From Candidatus Gastranaerophilales bacterium (lineage in GTDB: Bacteria; Cyanobacteriota; Vampirovibrionia; Gastranaerophilales; Gastranaerophilaceae), in the NCBI GenBank assembly GCA_944327225.1, contig CALVGZ010000013.1:1-58270 (forward strand): a stretch of 58,270 nt of DNA, given 5' to 3'. Below, piece by piece: positions 15,207 to 25,009 of the stretch. The notes beneath the pieces were generated by a model that searched no databases, had not been told where the DNA came from, and saw only the letters and a list, made by a program, of their open reading frames with translations. The position numbers and the translations under genes were made by a program. How positions within the stretch are numbered: position 1 is the stretch's first letter; every line of letters begins with the position of its first letter.

Positions 15207-16586
15207 TTATTTTCTTAATTTCAATCCTAAAAATTCTCCTTCGTTATGAGATTTTGCATGGTAATATTTATAATTATCCCCATAAACTTCATTATAATAT
15301 CCGTAAGGATATGCTTCTTCTTTTGGTTTTGGTGTTAAATTTTTATTATCTATTAATTTATACAATTCTTCCATTGAGTGTGCATTATAAACACAATCGA
15401 AATCATCATAAGGAGCTTTTCCTGCTAAAATTGATACCTTGCCCCAATAAGTTGCTTCGCAGCCTATTGTTGAAAATGAAGTTATAACTTTAGATGCAGC
15501 TTCAATTAAAGCATAAGTATCGATTTTTTCGTCAGGTTCAATTACAGTTAAATTTTTATATAATTTTTTAAATTCGTTTATTTCTCTAATTTGAGTAGCT
15601 TTTTTCTTTTTTGCTTTGGTTAAATTAGGATGAATTCTTAAATAAAAATGTTTTGTTTCATCATTTTTATAGTGTTCAAATAAATTTTTCAAAATTTCAT
15701 TTTCATTTTTTGCAAACGGATGTTTCCAGCTATCAAAAGCATAAACCTCATCAATGGATGAATTAAAGAAAACAATATTTTCCTTGGTCTCATCCCAATT
15801 TTTAGGTAAAGAATCTTTTATTTGGTCTTTTGTATAAGATTCTAGTGCTTGAAATTTTCCTGCACGTCTATCTTTGAACCATTTGTTTGCTAATTCGATT
15901 TTATTTTCATCATCTTTTTGCCAATACTCGCTTACTTCCTTTCTCCAATTGTTGAAATCATGAGGAACACTGCCTATTATTGTTCTTAATTTATTTATGT
16001 TTGCTCCTCTTTCATATACCACATAAGGAATATTATGTCTTTTTGCAAAGGAAACAGCAGGGTATAGAGACGGCATTCTTCCGTTAAAAGTATGGATTTC
16101 ATCAAATTTTATTTCATTATGAAACTTTTCAATATTTTTTAATATTATATATTCTGTTTCAAAAAATTTTTTAATATCTTTATTCCATTTTTTAATATCA
16201 AAGTCATAATCTCTTGTTAAAGTCATTATGCAACTTATAGGGCCAAGTCCTAAATTATAACCTTCGATTTCATAATTTATCGCATCTTGTATTGTCGTAA
16301 AATTTGGAAATTTTGGACATTTTATTTTTTCCATTTTTAAAATTTTAGCCGAGCTAATTCCTGCAATATTTGCGATTTTTTGACAAACTTTATTACATTT
16401 ATTGCAATACCCGATATGATTTCTACGATTTAAACCGCACCATCCTTTTATTTTGTTATTGCAATCTAGTATGTAAATTTCATTTTCTTTATTTTCAAGC
16501 AGTCGCTTTAAAACTTCACCAACCAACCCCCACTTAAATGGTGAACGTGAATGCCCATATACATATAATATTTTCTTGCTATTCAT
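15207..16586 (-). CDS. Capsule-type polysaccharide biosynthesis protein
   Basis: A 459-residue soluble protein, probably a glycosyltransferase of the capsule polysaccharide biosynthesis (GT-B-like) class. The C-terminal half has KHFYLRIHPNLTKAKKK near residue 310, then KIDTYALIEAASKVITSFSTIGCEATYWGK, the usual donor-binding end of this class. The N-terminal region contains a CGLNRRNHIGYCNKCNKVC cluster near residues 50-70, as found in related surface-glycan transferases. It overlaps the fusion gene by 8 bases, so translation is coupled. Donor and linkage are unknown. Confidence 0.7.
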   Translation of the reverse strand: MNSKKILYVYGHSRSPFKWGLVGEVLKRLLENKENEIYILDCNNKIKGWCGLNRRNHIGYCNKCNKVCQKIANIAGISSAKILKMEKIKCPKFPNFTTIQDAINYEIEGYNLGLGPISCIMTLTRDYDFDIKKWNKDIKKFFETEYIILKNIEKFHNEIKFDEIHTFNGRMPSLYPAVSFAKRHNIPYVVYERGANINKLRTIIGSVPHDFNNWRKEVSEYWQKDDENKIELANKWFKDRRAGKFQALESYTKDQIKDSLPKNWDETKENIVFFNSSIDEVYAFDSWKHPFAKNENEILKNLFEHYKNDETKHFYLRIHPNLTKAKKKKATQIREINEFKKLYKNLTVIEPDEKIDTYALIEAASKVITSFSTIGCEATYWGKVSILAGKAPYDDFDCVYNAHSMEELYKLIDNKNLTPKPKEEAYPYGYYNEVYGDNYKYYHAKSHNEGEFLGLKLRK

Positions 16587-19563
16587 TTATATCTCCCTTT
16601 AATTCAAGATTTTTATCAATATTTAACATATAAGATTCTCTCTTTTTATTATATTTCGTAGGTTTTACTAAAGTTTTATTTCCTTTGATTGCGTATTTCA
16701 TAGGAACTTTTTTTATAAGAATAAGTTCTGATTTTATTTTTTCAAAAAATTCTTCACCCTTTTTATTGTTTATAAGCAATAGTGATGTTCCTTTTTTATC
16801 ATCTAATTTTTTTTCAAATTTCTGAATTTTCCAAAAGTCACCAATCGTTATATCTCCTTGTCTTGGTATTTTTTGAAATTTACATGAAAAACAGGATTTT
16901 CTTAATGAAAAATTTTTTAAAAAAGCCCTCATAAATGAATTTTTGCTACTTTCAATATAATATTCATTTGAATTTGTCTTAAGTGAAAATAGTAACTCAG
17001 AAGACCATCCTTGTTTCTTACTTCTAAAATTAATTGACAATATTTTTTCATTTTTATCAACAATTGTATCTAAAAATTTTTTAAAAACTTTATAAGATGG
17101 AACTCCATGACAAACAATATCAACTACAATTAAATTTTTATAGTCCTTTTTAAGATAGCAGTTCAAACCTGCAACTTGACAAGGAGTACCAACAAATAAG
17201 ACTTTTTTATCCTCATTTAATAATTTTTTAATTTCTTGATATACATTTAAAGTATTACTTTGATAATATTTTGAACCTTTGAAACTATCGAGGTCTTTTT
17301 CGTTATCTGAAATTTTATGAACAATTTTCCATTCTTCGTCATATACCGCACCAACTATATAACCCCCATTTTTTATGAAATTATCCATCATCACATAGGA
17401 CGCACCACCAGAGGAGGATGTATATCTTACTTCATTATTTGCCATTACTGCGTAGCAAGTTGGCGTTTTTTTATTTTTATTGTTGCATATATTATTTGGA
17501 CAAGTCTTTTTACATAAATTGCAATTTGTGCAAAGGGCAGAATCCACAACAGGATACAAGAAACCTTCAAAATTTTCTTTCATTGTAATGGCATTATTTG
17601 GGCAAACATTATAGCAAGCAGAACAACCCGAACAATTATCCGTAATAAAATTTTTTCTTTTTGTTTTTAGCTCGTATTCTAATGTATTCAAAGCTTCTTT
17701 TTTCAATTCAGCAATTTTATTGTTGATTTTTTCCCAATTTAAATTCTGAAAATCGTTTTTGATTAACTCGCTTGCTTCCTCGAAAATAGGTAATTCTTTA
17801 TCGATTAATTGTTTTAATGTTTCAAACCTTGTTTTTCCTCTTTTATTGTTACTTAAAGCTAAAAATGGTTTATTAAAAAGAATAGCAAAACAAACGCCAT
17901 GATATGAATCTGTTATTATATATTTTGCCTCAATAAAGCATTTTAGCCAAGTTTCAACAGAAACACCACTATTTGCTAAATTAATAATCTTTTTTTTATT
18001 TTTTAATTGCAGACCATTTAAACAATCATCTAAAATTTTATTTTTGTCTAAAATATATGAAACTATTTTATCTTTACAATCTATATAGCTTGAATTTTTT
18101 GCCAACTTTATAAAAATATTTTTATCTGCTAAAAACACGGGGTCTAATACTTGCTCTGCATATATCTCAAAATTATTTTTGCAAATTTCAACACCCGATA
18201 GTTCCCTTGAAGACACAAAATCAAAACCTTTTAGTTCTTTTTTGATTTTATTGATGGTTTTTTTATATTTCTTTTCTTGTTCCAAGTTGTCAATTCCAAA
18301 ACTTGCACTTAGTGCAATCTTTTTAACATTTTTATTTGTAAATTTAAGCAAAAAAATGTCTGCATAATTCTTTTTTGATAAATATTTAGGTCGCAAAACT
18401 TGATCTGAACCAGATATAAAATTTTTCGCTCTTTTTCCTGCTTCTTTTAAGGAATTAAACTTAGGCATTAATTTTAAAAATCTATTAGCAAATTTTTTGC
18501 TAAATGAAGTTTTATATTTATTTTTTATATTAAATTCATTGACAAAAGCCGGTTTTAAACCAAAAGATTTTATAATTTCTTGCAGGGCATAAGCAGTCAA
18601 ACAAGCTCCATAGTTTTGAGTGAAATAAAAATTAACTATCCCTACATCATAAAATTGTTTTGGGTATTTATTTTTGGTAAAGTACTTTTTTCTAATATCT
18701 CTTAAGGTATATTTTATTAAATTTTTCGGCAATCTATCAATATATTCTTGGTAAATATCAGGAACCCATTTTCTTTGCCACGGTTTTCCAAGCTTTCCTG
18801 CATAATGTATTATAGTAGGATTATTTTTAGCAATAATTAACTCCTCATCAGAATACATAGTCTTTAATTTTTTATATTCAGGTATATCTTTTATATTTGT
18901 ATATTCATACAATGTTTCAAATGCACAATAATTAAGTGGCAATTCTTTGATTTTTGTATATGTTAAATTAAAAACATCCATATCGAAATATATAAGTCTT
19001 TTGTTAAAAATTTTGATAGTTTCAAAAATTTTTTTAACTAAATTTTCTTCTGAAGCTTTTTTATTATTAAAAATAATGAAACCAGAAACAAAGTTTAATT
19101 TATTTTTATTCTCTTTAAAGTATCTTTCAGGTTGCAATTCTTTTAGACATTCTACTGTGCAAGTTGGCACTGCTGCCGCCTCATAATTATCAAGGTTTGT
19201 ATTGAATACTTCTTCTAAATCCCCCCTAAATAAAACATCAACATCAGAATAAATAACTTTATCGTATTCTTTTAAGATTTCGGGGATTAACAATCGATAA
19301 TAGACAATTTCTGTCCAAGACCCTTTATTTTTAGGTGTGTTTTTAAATATATCGGGATTAATATAATGAAAAGCGATGTTGTGTCTTGTGTTTTCTGCTA
19401 ATTTAGAGATATTCATTTGGTCTTTTAGATTGATATCGGAATGAAGTATTCTAATATCATAAGTTGTGGTATTTTTAGCACAATCAATCAAACTTTTAAT
19501 TGCAACGGACGCTCCTAAAATTATTCTTGAATCGAAACAAAAAACAACAGGAATATTAGTCAT
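16579..19563 (-). CDS. Three-enzyme fusion: GT8, pyruvyltransferase, FrhB-like
   Basis: A single 994-residue protein with three complete domains. Residues 1-270 are a GT8 retaining glycosyltransferase (CFDSRIILGASVAIKSL, metal motif YSDVDVLF at 105-112, HYAGKLGKPW near 253). Residues 304-620 are a polysaccharide pyruvyltransferase-family domain (FYFTQNYGACLTAYALQ, ISGSDQV at 383-389, DSYHGVCFA near 552). Residues 640-994 are an FrhB-type domain with two 4Fe-4S clusters (CSGCSACYNVCP at 643-655, CTNCNLCKKTCP at 678-689), SSGG and GTPCQVAGL. The last two are often adjacent genes in capsule loci; adding GT8 in one chain is unusual. It overlaps both neighbours by 8 bases. The fusion suggests one enzyme adding and decorating a sugar, which is an inference. 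Confidence 0.88.
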   Translation of the reverse strand: MTNIPVVFCFDSRIILGASVAIKSLIDCAKNTTTYDIRILHSDINLKDQMNISKLAENTRHNIAFHYINPDIFKNTPKNKGSWTEIVYYRLLIPEILKEYDKVIYSDVDVLFRGDLEEVFNTNLDNYEAAAVPTCTVECLKELQPERYFKENKNKLNFVSGFIIFNNKKASEENLVKKIFETIKIFNKRLIYFDMDVFNLTYTKIKELPLNYCAFETLYEYTNIKDIPEYKKLKTMYSDEELIIAKNNPTIIHYAGKLGKPWQRKWVPDIYQEYIDRLPKNLIKYTLRDIRKKYFTKNKYPKQFYDVGIVNFYFTQNYGACLTAYALQEIIKSFGLKPAFVNEFNIKNKYKTSFSKKFANRFLKLMPKFNSLKEAGKRAKNFISGSDQVLRPKYLSKKNYADIFLLKFTNKNVKKIALSASFGIDNLEQEKKYKKTINKIKKELKGFDFVSSRELSGVEICKNNFEIYAEQVLDPVFLADKNIFIKLAKNSSYIDCKDKIVSYILDKNKILDDCLNGLQLKNKKKIINLANSGVSVETWLKCFIEAKYIITDSYHGVCFAILFNKPFLALSNNKRGKTRFETLKQLIDKELPIFEEASELIKNDFQNLNWEKINNKIAELKKEALNTLEYELKTKRKNFITDNCSGCSACYNVCPNNAITMKENFEGFLYPVVDSALCTNCNLCKKTCPNNICNNKNKKTPTCYAVMANNEVRYTSSSGGASYVMMDNFIKNGGYIVGAVYDEEWKIVHKISDNEKDLDSFKGSKYYQSNTLNVYQEIKKLLNEDKKVLFVGTPCQVAGLNCYLKKDYKNLIVVDIVCHGVPSYKVFKKFLDTIVDKNEKILSINFRSKKQGWSSELLFSLKTNSNEYYIESSKNSFMRAFLKNFSLRKSCFSCKFQKIPRQGDITIGDFWKIQKFEKKLDDKKGTSLLLINNKKGEEFFEKIKSELILIKKVPMKYAIKGNKTLVKPTKYNKKRESYMLNIDKNLELKGDINE

Positions 19564-20689
19564 TAATTAATCCTCTTAAATTATCTAGCGAACGATTGTA
19601 AAAATCATTGGTGTATACTTTTAAATTTTCTTGTAATTTTAAATATTCATCCTGCGACATATTTATAGCTTTTTCCATTGCAAGAGGATATTCATTGTCT
19701 TTATTGTATAAAATTGAGTTGTTATCGCCAAAGCCATTGATAGGTGCAAAGCTATCTAAAATTATACAAGGTTTTAAAAAACCATAAACAAGTTGAAAAT
19801 TTCCGCTTGTTCCTGTTGTATTATATCTTTGATGAGCGGGATTATCAGCGTTATATGATGTTAGCATAAAATCAGCTTTTTCAATTTCATCATACATTTT
19901 ATCAAAAGGTAATCTGCCTTTTATATCTATATAGGGTCTTAATTCCTTATCAAATGCTTTCAAAGTACCCTTTCCAATAACCGTTACTTTAAAATTTTTA
20001 TAGCCTTTTTTGTATAATTCTTCAATAGAATTTATGATTTGCTCATTATTTTTTCTTTTATCTCTTATAGCACCAACTGTTACAAAGTTTGTTATATCTT
20101 GGTTTTTGGGAGTGATTTTTATTTCACCAAAATAATGAGGATTAATTACAATCGATTTTGCACCTTTGTAATTTAGCTCTCTAAGAGTAATTAGGTTGTC
20201 TTTCCAAATTCCTTTATCAACAGCATATTTTGCTTCATGTTCAACAAAGAATATTTTTGATTTATCAACATTTTGGTTAAAAGTATTGTAGATTTCATCA
20301 TAATTAACTTCATCATATAACTTTCCAACTGTAGTAACCAAAAGTCCTTTGACATTTGATAAATCAGAATTTTTAAAATATTTTCTTATTTGTTTTTGAC
20401 TTAATTTATTAAATGAAATATTTTCGTTATTATTAAATCTTGAAAATAAGCCTTCTTTATATCTATCGGGAGTAATCAAAACACTAACGTGATATCCTAA
20501 ATCCAATAAATATTTACAAAAGCCGGGGACAACTTCAGCATGGCTTTTTGAGCATGGCTCCCAAACTAAAAAAGTGTTTTCTTTAATAATGGGTATCCTT
20601 TCTTTAAAAATTGAAAATAAATTTAAAAGTTTATATATTTTATAACCTTTTATTTTATCTTCTATTAAAGAAAATATATTTTTATTCAT
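19556..20689 (-). CDS. GT-B glycosyltransferase (GT1/GT4-like)
   Basis: A 377-residue glycosyltransferase of GT-B type. The N-terminal domain includes FLVWEPCSKSHAEVVPGFCKYLLDLGYHV, the usual start of a GT-B acceptor domain. Near residue 178 TNFVTVGAIRDKRKNNEQIINSIEEL starts the donor domain, followed by VTVIGKGTLKAFDKELRPYI, KGRLPFDKMYDEIEKADFML and a final NTTGTSGNFQLVYGFLKPCII. These fit GT4-like enzymes, although the key EX7E motif is not clear. It overlaps the fusion gene by 8 bases and starts 5 bases after the LeuC-family gene. Substrates are unknown. Confidence 0.75.
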   Translation of the reverse strand: MNKNIFSLIEDKIKGYKIYKLLNLFSIFKERIPIIKENTFLVWEPCSKSHAEVVPGFCKYLLDLGYHVSVLITPDRYKEGLFSRFNNNENISFNKLSQKQIRKYFKNSDLSNVKGLLVTTVGKLYDEVNYDEIYNTFNQNVDKSKIFFVEHEAKYAVDKGIWKDNLITLRELNYKGAKSIVINPHYFGEIKITPKNQDITNFVTVGAIRDKRKNNEQIINSIEELYKKGYKNFKVTVIGKGTLKAFDKELRPYIDIKGRLPFDKMYDEIEKADFMLTSYNADNPAHQRYNTTGTSGNFQLVYGFLKPCIILDSFAPINGFGDNNSILYNKDNEYPLAMEKAINMSQDEYLKLQENLKVYTNDFYNRSLDNLRGLIND

Positions 20690-20694
20690 TTTAA

Positions 20695-21942
20695 TTAATC
20701 CCAGTCATTATTACAAATGTATCCGGCTATTGCTGATTTTGCCGCTGTATAGGGGCTTGAAAGATATATAAATCCGTTTGTGTTTCCCATACGTCCTTGA
20801 AAATTTCTGTTTTGGGTTGTAAGGCAAATTTCCCCGTCTCCTAAAATTCCGCCATGAACTCCAACGCAAGGTCCGCAACCCGCAGGAATTAAATTAGCTC
20901 CAGCATTTAAAAATATTTCCAACAGCCCTTCTTTTGCAGCTTGGATATAGATTTCTTTACTTGCAGGAGCAATAATAAGCCTTACATTTGGTGCTACTTG
21001 TTTATTTTTTAGTACATTAGCTGCAATCCTTAAATCTTCAATTCTGCCATTGGTACAAGTTCCTATAAATACTTGATTTATTTTAATTTTTTCTAATTTA
21101 GAAATTTCTTTAACGTTATCGACTGTATGCGGGCATGCTACCATGGGTTCAATCATTGAAGCATCAATTTTAATAATTTTTTCGTAAATGGCATCATCAT
21201 CCATCTTAATTTCTTTATATTTGTCGCCTCTGCCTCTTGAAATTAAGTATTTTTTTGTTTTTTCATCCGTTTCAAAAAGTCCTGCTTTTGCACCTGCCTC
21301 AACTGCCATATTTGCCAACGTAAAACGTTCAGACATTTTCATATTTTTAATTGTTTCACCGCAAAATTCTAATGCTTTATAGGTAGCTCCATCTGCTCCG
21401 ATTAAGCCAATTAGATATAACATTAAATCTTTAGCATATACGTTTTCTTTAAATTTTCCGTTGACTTCGATTTTAAATGATTCCGGAACCTTAAACCAGG
21501 TTTTTCCAAAGGCCATCGAAACGGCAATATCGGTTGAGCCCATGCCGGTTGCAAACGCACCCAATGCACCTGATGTACAAGTATGAGAGTCTGCTCCAAC
21601 AAGAATTTCACCGGGATTTACAAAGTCTTCAACTAATCTTTGGTGGCAAACCCCGCAGCCTATGTCTGATAAAACGGCACCATATTCATTTGCAAAATCG
21701 CGTATTATATTGTGAGCATTTGATAGTTCTTTTCTTGGAGAAGGTGCAGCATGGTCAATAAAAAGAATTGTTCTTTTTGGATTAAATAATTTTTTATTTA
21801 ATTTTTTAAACTCTTTAATAGCTAATGGACCGGTGCCATCTTGAGTGGCACAAACATCAATATTTGCTACAATTAGTTCTTTAAATTTTACATTATGCCC
21901 TGCGTGAGATGATAATATTTTTTGAGCTAAAGTTTGTCCCAT
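20695..21942 (-). CDS. Aconitase-superfamily dehydratase large subunit (LeuC/HACN type), copy 1
   Basis: A 415-residue 4Fe-4S hydro-lyase large subunit of the isopropylmalate/homoaconitate (HACN) type. Cluster and active-site segments: ADSHTCTSGALGAFATGMGSTD near residue 117, VFIGTCTNGRIEDLRIAA near residue 290 and GCGPCVGVHGGI near residue 355, giving the three cluster cysteines, then NRNFQGRMGNT and IYLSSPYTAAKSA. Length matches the family. It needs a small LeuD-like subunit, which is not in the window. It is the first gene of a glycan operon, 5 bases before a glycosyltransferase gene, an odd place for a leucine gene. A second copy lies at 26357-27646. Substrate could be isopropylmalate or a related 2-hydroxy acid. 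Confidence 0.85.
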   Translation of the reverse strand: MGQTLAQKILSSHAGHNVKFKELIVANIDVCATQDGTGPLAIKEFKKLNKKLFNPKRTILFIDHAAPSPRKELSNAHNIIRDFANEYGAVLSDIGCGVCHQRLVEDFVNPGEILVGADSHTCTSGALGAFATGMGSTDIAVSMAFGKTWFKVPESFKIEVNGKFKENVYAKDLMLYLIGLIGADGATYKALEFCGETIKNMKMSERFTLANMAVEAGAKAGLFETDEKTKKYLISRGRGDKYKEIKMDDDAIYEKIIKIDASMIEPMVACPHTVDNVKEISKLEKIKINQVFIGTCTNGRIEDLRIAANVLKNKQVAPNVRLIIAPASKEIYIQAAKEGLLEIFLNAGANLIPAGCGPCVGVHGGILGDGEICLTTQNRNFQGRMGNTNGFIYLSSPYTAAKSAIAGYICNNDWD

Positions 21943-22078
21943 AATTAACCCTATAACTTCCTTACTGAATTATAAAACAAAAAAGCTTTAAAAGATAGTT
22001 ATTTTTCGTTTAATTATATGATAACAAATGCCTTGTTTTTTATGATAATAAAGCAATAAATTAGGAGTTTTATAACTT

Positions 22079-22849
22079 ATGGATATAGCAGCGTTAATTG
22101 GTACATTTTTAGGTATAGGTTTTATACTGGCCGGACAAGCACTTGAAGGCGGTAATATTGGTCAATTACTTCAAATTACAGCAGCTTTTATTGTAGTTGG
22201 CGGTACAGCAGGGGCAGTTTTTTTGAGTTTTCCTGTTGAAGATTTTAAAATTGCAGGAGAATGTATCGGAGTTGTTTATTTCGGAAAAGCACCGAAATTG
22301 GAAACCTTAATTCAAGAAATTATAGGTTATGCTCAAAAAGCCCGTAAAGAAGGGGTTATTGTTCTTGAAAAAGAAGCAAAAAATGCTTCACATCCTCTTT
22401 TAAAACTAGGTTTAGAAGCAGTTGCAGATGGTGCTGATCCTACTTTAGTTAAAGATATGATGGAAACTCAATTATCTCAACTGCAAGAAAAAATTGCTGC
22501 CGGTGCAAAAGTTTTGGAGTCAGCCGGCGGTTATTCTCCGACATTGGGTATTATTGGTGCTGTATTGGGCTTAATTCAGGTTATGCAAAATCTTTCCGAC
22601 CCTTCAAAGTTGGGGGCCGGTATTGCAGTTGCGTTCGTTGCAACAATATATGGTCTTGTTGTAGCTAACCTTATTACAATACCTTATTCAACAAGAACAA
22701 AAAGGAAATATGCGAGAATATTCACTTCCATGGAACTTATGATTGAAGGAATTTTATCAATTCAAGCCGGTGAATCTCCTGCTTTAATTGAAAGAAAACT
22801 TGAATGTTATATAGTTGATAAAAAATCTAAAAAAGGAAATGACGCTTAA
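22079..22849 (+). CDS. motA: Flagellar stator protein MotA
   Basis: A 256-residue inner-membrane stator subunit that conducts protons or sodium with MotB to drive the flagellum. Four hydrophobic segments are visible: about residues 1-20, 30-50, 150-170 and 180-205. The cytoplasmic loop between the second and third carries KARKEGVIVLEKEA, the usual MotA charged region. The conserved GxxxA-like end SAGGYSPTLGIIGAVLGLIQVM is present near residue 150. AGGAG lies before the ATG. The stop and the next ATG share one base (TAATG), so motA and motB are coupled. Ion type cannot be decided. Confidence 0.93.
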   Translation: MDIAALIGTFLGIGFILAGQALEGGNIGQLLQITAAFIVVGGTAGAVFLSFPVEDFKIAGECIGVVYFGKAPKLETLIQEIIGYAQKARKEGVIVLEKEAKNASHPLLKLGLEAVADGADPTLVKDMMETQLSQLQEKIAAGAKVLESAGGYSPTLGIIGAVLGLIQVMQNLSDPSKLGAGIAVAFVATIYGLVVANLITIPYSTRTKRKYARIFTSMELMIEGILSIQAGESPALIERKLECYIVDKKSKKGNDA

Positions 22850-23841
22850 TGGCAAAGAAAAAACCGGCAGAAGAACATGAAAATCTGGAGCGTTGGCTGG
22901 TTTCTTACGCTGACTTTATGACGTTACTTTTTGCAACGTTCGTTGTTTTGTATGCTTTAGCTCAATCAGATGTAAATTCTTTTAAAGGTATTGAAGAAGC
23001 TTTAAGAAAAGCCTTTAGTCAAAGTATATTTAATGACAATACAAATATAATGGAAGGGCAAGATTCTATTTTAGAAGGCAATCAAGGAGCAATGAATCCA
23101 TTAATGCTTGAATATATGAGTACCAAATATGAACAAAGTTCTTATGAAGATATAAAAGATGAAATCGAAAAATTGAAAGAAGACGGTGTCAGTGCGGAAA
23201 TAGATGACAGAGGTCTTGTTATAAGATTAAATGAGCATGCAATTCAATTTGCACCCGGCGGTGCTGAATTAACACAAAAATCTTATGAAACGCTTAATAA
23301 AGTAGCAAAAATTATTAAAGATAAATTTTCAATTCATTATATACAAGTTGAAGGGCATACGGATTCAGATCCGATTTCAAATCCTAAGTATCCTTCAAAT
23401 TGGGAATTGTCTAGTGCAAGAGCTTCCAGAGTTGTAAGATATTTAATTAATTCACAAGGTTTTAATCCTAAATTATTTATTGCAACAGGTCTTGCTGATA
23501 CTATTCCAATTGTTTCAAATACTACAATTCAAAATAAGGCAAAAAACAGACGTGTTGAAATAATTATTTTAAGAAATAAAAATAAACACTTATCAAAAAA
23601 GAATATGCAAGAAATTATAAAAGAAGTTCAAATTGATCAAAAAAGAGCTAAGATTCAAAAACAACCCTCAAAAGCTATCGAAGGTCTTGTCGGAAATGAT
23701 AGAGAATTGTTGCAAAATGTTATAGATCTAACCGATCAATACGAAAATGAAAATGAAAGATTGGATTCGATAAAAAAAGAAAATTATACACATGACGGTA
23801 TAAAACCTGATTTTATGGAGCAAAATAATGACAAAAAGTAA
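22849..23841 (+). CDS. motB: Flagellar stator protein MotB
   Basis: A 330-residue stator subunit. After a short cytoplasmic N-terminus it has RWLVSYADFMTLLFATFVVLYAL, a single membrane helix with the ion-carrying Asp at residue 22. A plug-like linker precedes an OmpA-like peptidoglycan-binding domain (about 130-245) with IQVEGHTDSDPISNPKYPSNWELSSARA. A charged C-terminal tail of about 85 residues follows and is longer than usual. It partners MotA and anchors the stator to peptidoglycan. Its end overlaps the patatin gene by 14 bases. Confidence 0.93.
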   Translation: MAKKKPAEEHENLERWLVSYADFMTLLFATFVVLYALAQSDVNSFKGIEEALRKAFSQSIFNDNTNIMEGQDSILEGNQGAMNPLMLEYMSTKYEQSSYEDIKDEIEKLKEDGVSAEIDDRGLVIRLNEHAIQFAPGGAELTQKSYETLNKVAKIIKDKFSIHYIQVEGHTDSDPISNPKYPSNWELSSARASRVVRYLINSQGFNPKLFIATGLADTIPIVSNTTIQNKAKNRRVEIIILRNKNKHLSKKNMQEIIKEVQIDQKRAKIQKQPSKAIEGLVGNDRELLQNVIDLTDQYENENERLDSIKKENYTHDGIKPDFMEQNNDKK

Positions 23842-25009
23842 TTATTTTGCAGTTTTTGGCGGTGGCGGGATAAGAGGAATAGCATATTGCGGTGCGTATA
23901 AGGCTTTAGTTGAAAATAATATAAGTTTAACCGGATTTGCAGGCAGTTCAATCGGTGCTGTGTTTGCAAGCTTGCTTGCAATTGATTATTCTTATGATGA
24001 AATTTATGATATTTTGTCAAATACCGGATTTGAAATGTTTATTGATATAAATATTGATTTTAAAAAAGAATTAGCATTATCCAAAGGAAAAATTTTTCTT
24101 GATTGGATGAGAGAAAAAATTGAAAAAAAGTTTTACAGAGAAGATTATCAAAAAGGAAAGATGCCGCCTGTTAAATTTGGTGATATTAAATCAAAATTGA
24201 TTATTTATTCGGTTGATTTAACAAATTTAAAATTTTTTGAATTTTCTAAAGAAAAAACGCCTGATTTTGAAATTGCTTCAGCCATAAGAGCAAGTGTTTC
24301 TATGCCGGGACTTTTTGTGCCTTTGGAGTATGAAGGTAATTTAATCGTAGATGGTGATTTATTAAAATCAATGCCTTTGTGGAGAGTTACTAATTCAATT
24401 AAAAATTTAGAGGAAAGAATTTTAGAATTTAGATTAGAAGATAATGAATCTCCTAAAAAGATAACAAATTCTCTTGAATATATTAATCGTGTATATAATG
24501 CTATTTGCGGATTTGCAACTGATTATATCGTTGATTTGTACAGAGAAAAGGATAAGTTTGATTATATAAAAATAAATACCAAAGATGTTTCTGTTGTTGA
24601 TTTTTTAATTCCAAAAGAAAAGAAAAAAGAGTTATTTGATGTCGGGTATGAAACTACAAATAATTATTTTAAGACTTTCTTTCCCGAAAAAAAGAAAAAG
24701 TTATTTATAAAGTATGAAAAACTGTTTAAATATTTAAACAGTTTTCAGAAAGAATTTAATAAAAGGAATATAGTTAATTCTTATTTGAAGCTTTGTGAGT
24801 TGTTTGTTTTTTTATGTGAAGAAAAACAGTACCTTGATTCCAAGATTTTTCAAATGATAATCGATTTTAAAAATGAATTTATGAGAAATTACAAGTCAGT
24901 TAGCATTTTGGGTTTTAAAACGGCAATAAGTATCAACAAAGAAAAAATGTCAAAAGAAATACTTGAAATTATTAAAATAACAGCTTTAAAAATGACGGAA
25001 TTAAATTAG
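23828..25009 (+). CDS. Patatin-like phospholipase
   Basis: A 393-residue patatin-family lipid acyl hydrolase. The oxyanion-hole loop is GGGGIRG (residues 11-17), the nucleophile elbow is GSSIG (39-43, Ser41) and the catalytic Asp lies in a DGD motif near residue 175. The C-terminal half is charged and helical with no recognised domain. There is no signal peptide, so it acts in the cytoplasm, on the inner membrane, or is exported by another route. It overlaps motB by 14 bases, so it belongs to the mot transcript. A link between the stator operon and a phospholipase is not one I know. Substrate unknown. Confidence 0.85.
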   Translation: MTKSNYFAVFGGGGIRGIAYCGAYKALVENNISLTGFAGSSIGAVFASLLAIDYSYDEIYDILSNTGFEMFIDINIDFKKELALSKGKIFLDWMREKIEKKFYREDYQKGKMPPVKFGDIKSKLIIYSVDLTNLKFFEFSKEKTPDFEIASAIRASVSMPGLFVPLEYEGNLIVDGDLLKSMPLWRVTNSIKNLEERILEFRLEDNESPKKITNSLEYINRVYNAICGFATDYIVDLYREKDKFDYIKINTKDVSVVDFLIPKEKKKELFDVGYETTNNYFKTFFPEKKKKLFIKYEKLFKYLNSFQKEFNKRNIVNSYLKLCELFVFLCEEKQYLDSKIFQMIIDFKNEFMRNYKSVSILGFKTAISINKEKMSKEILEIIKITALKMTELN

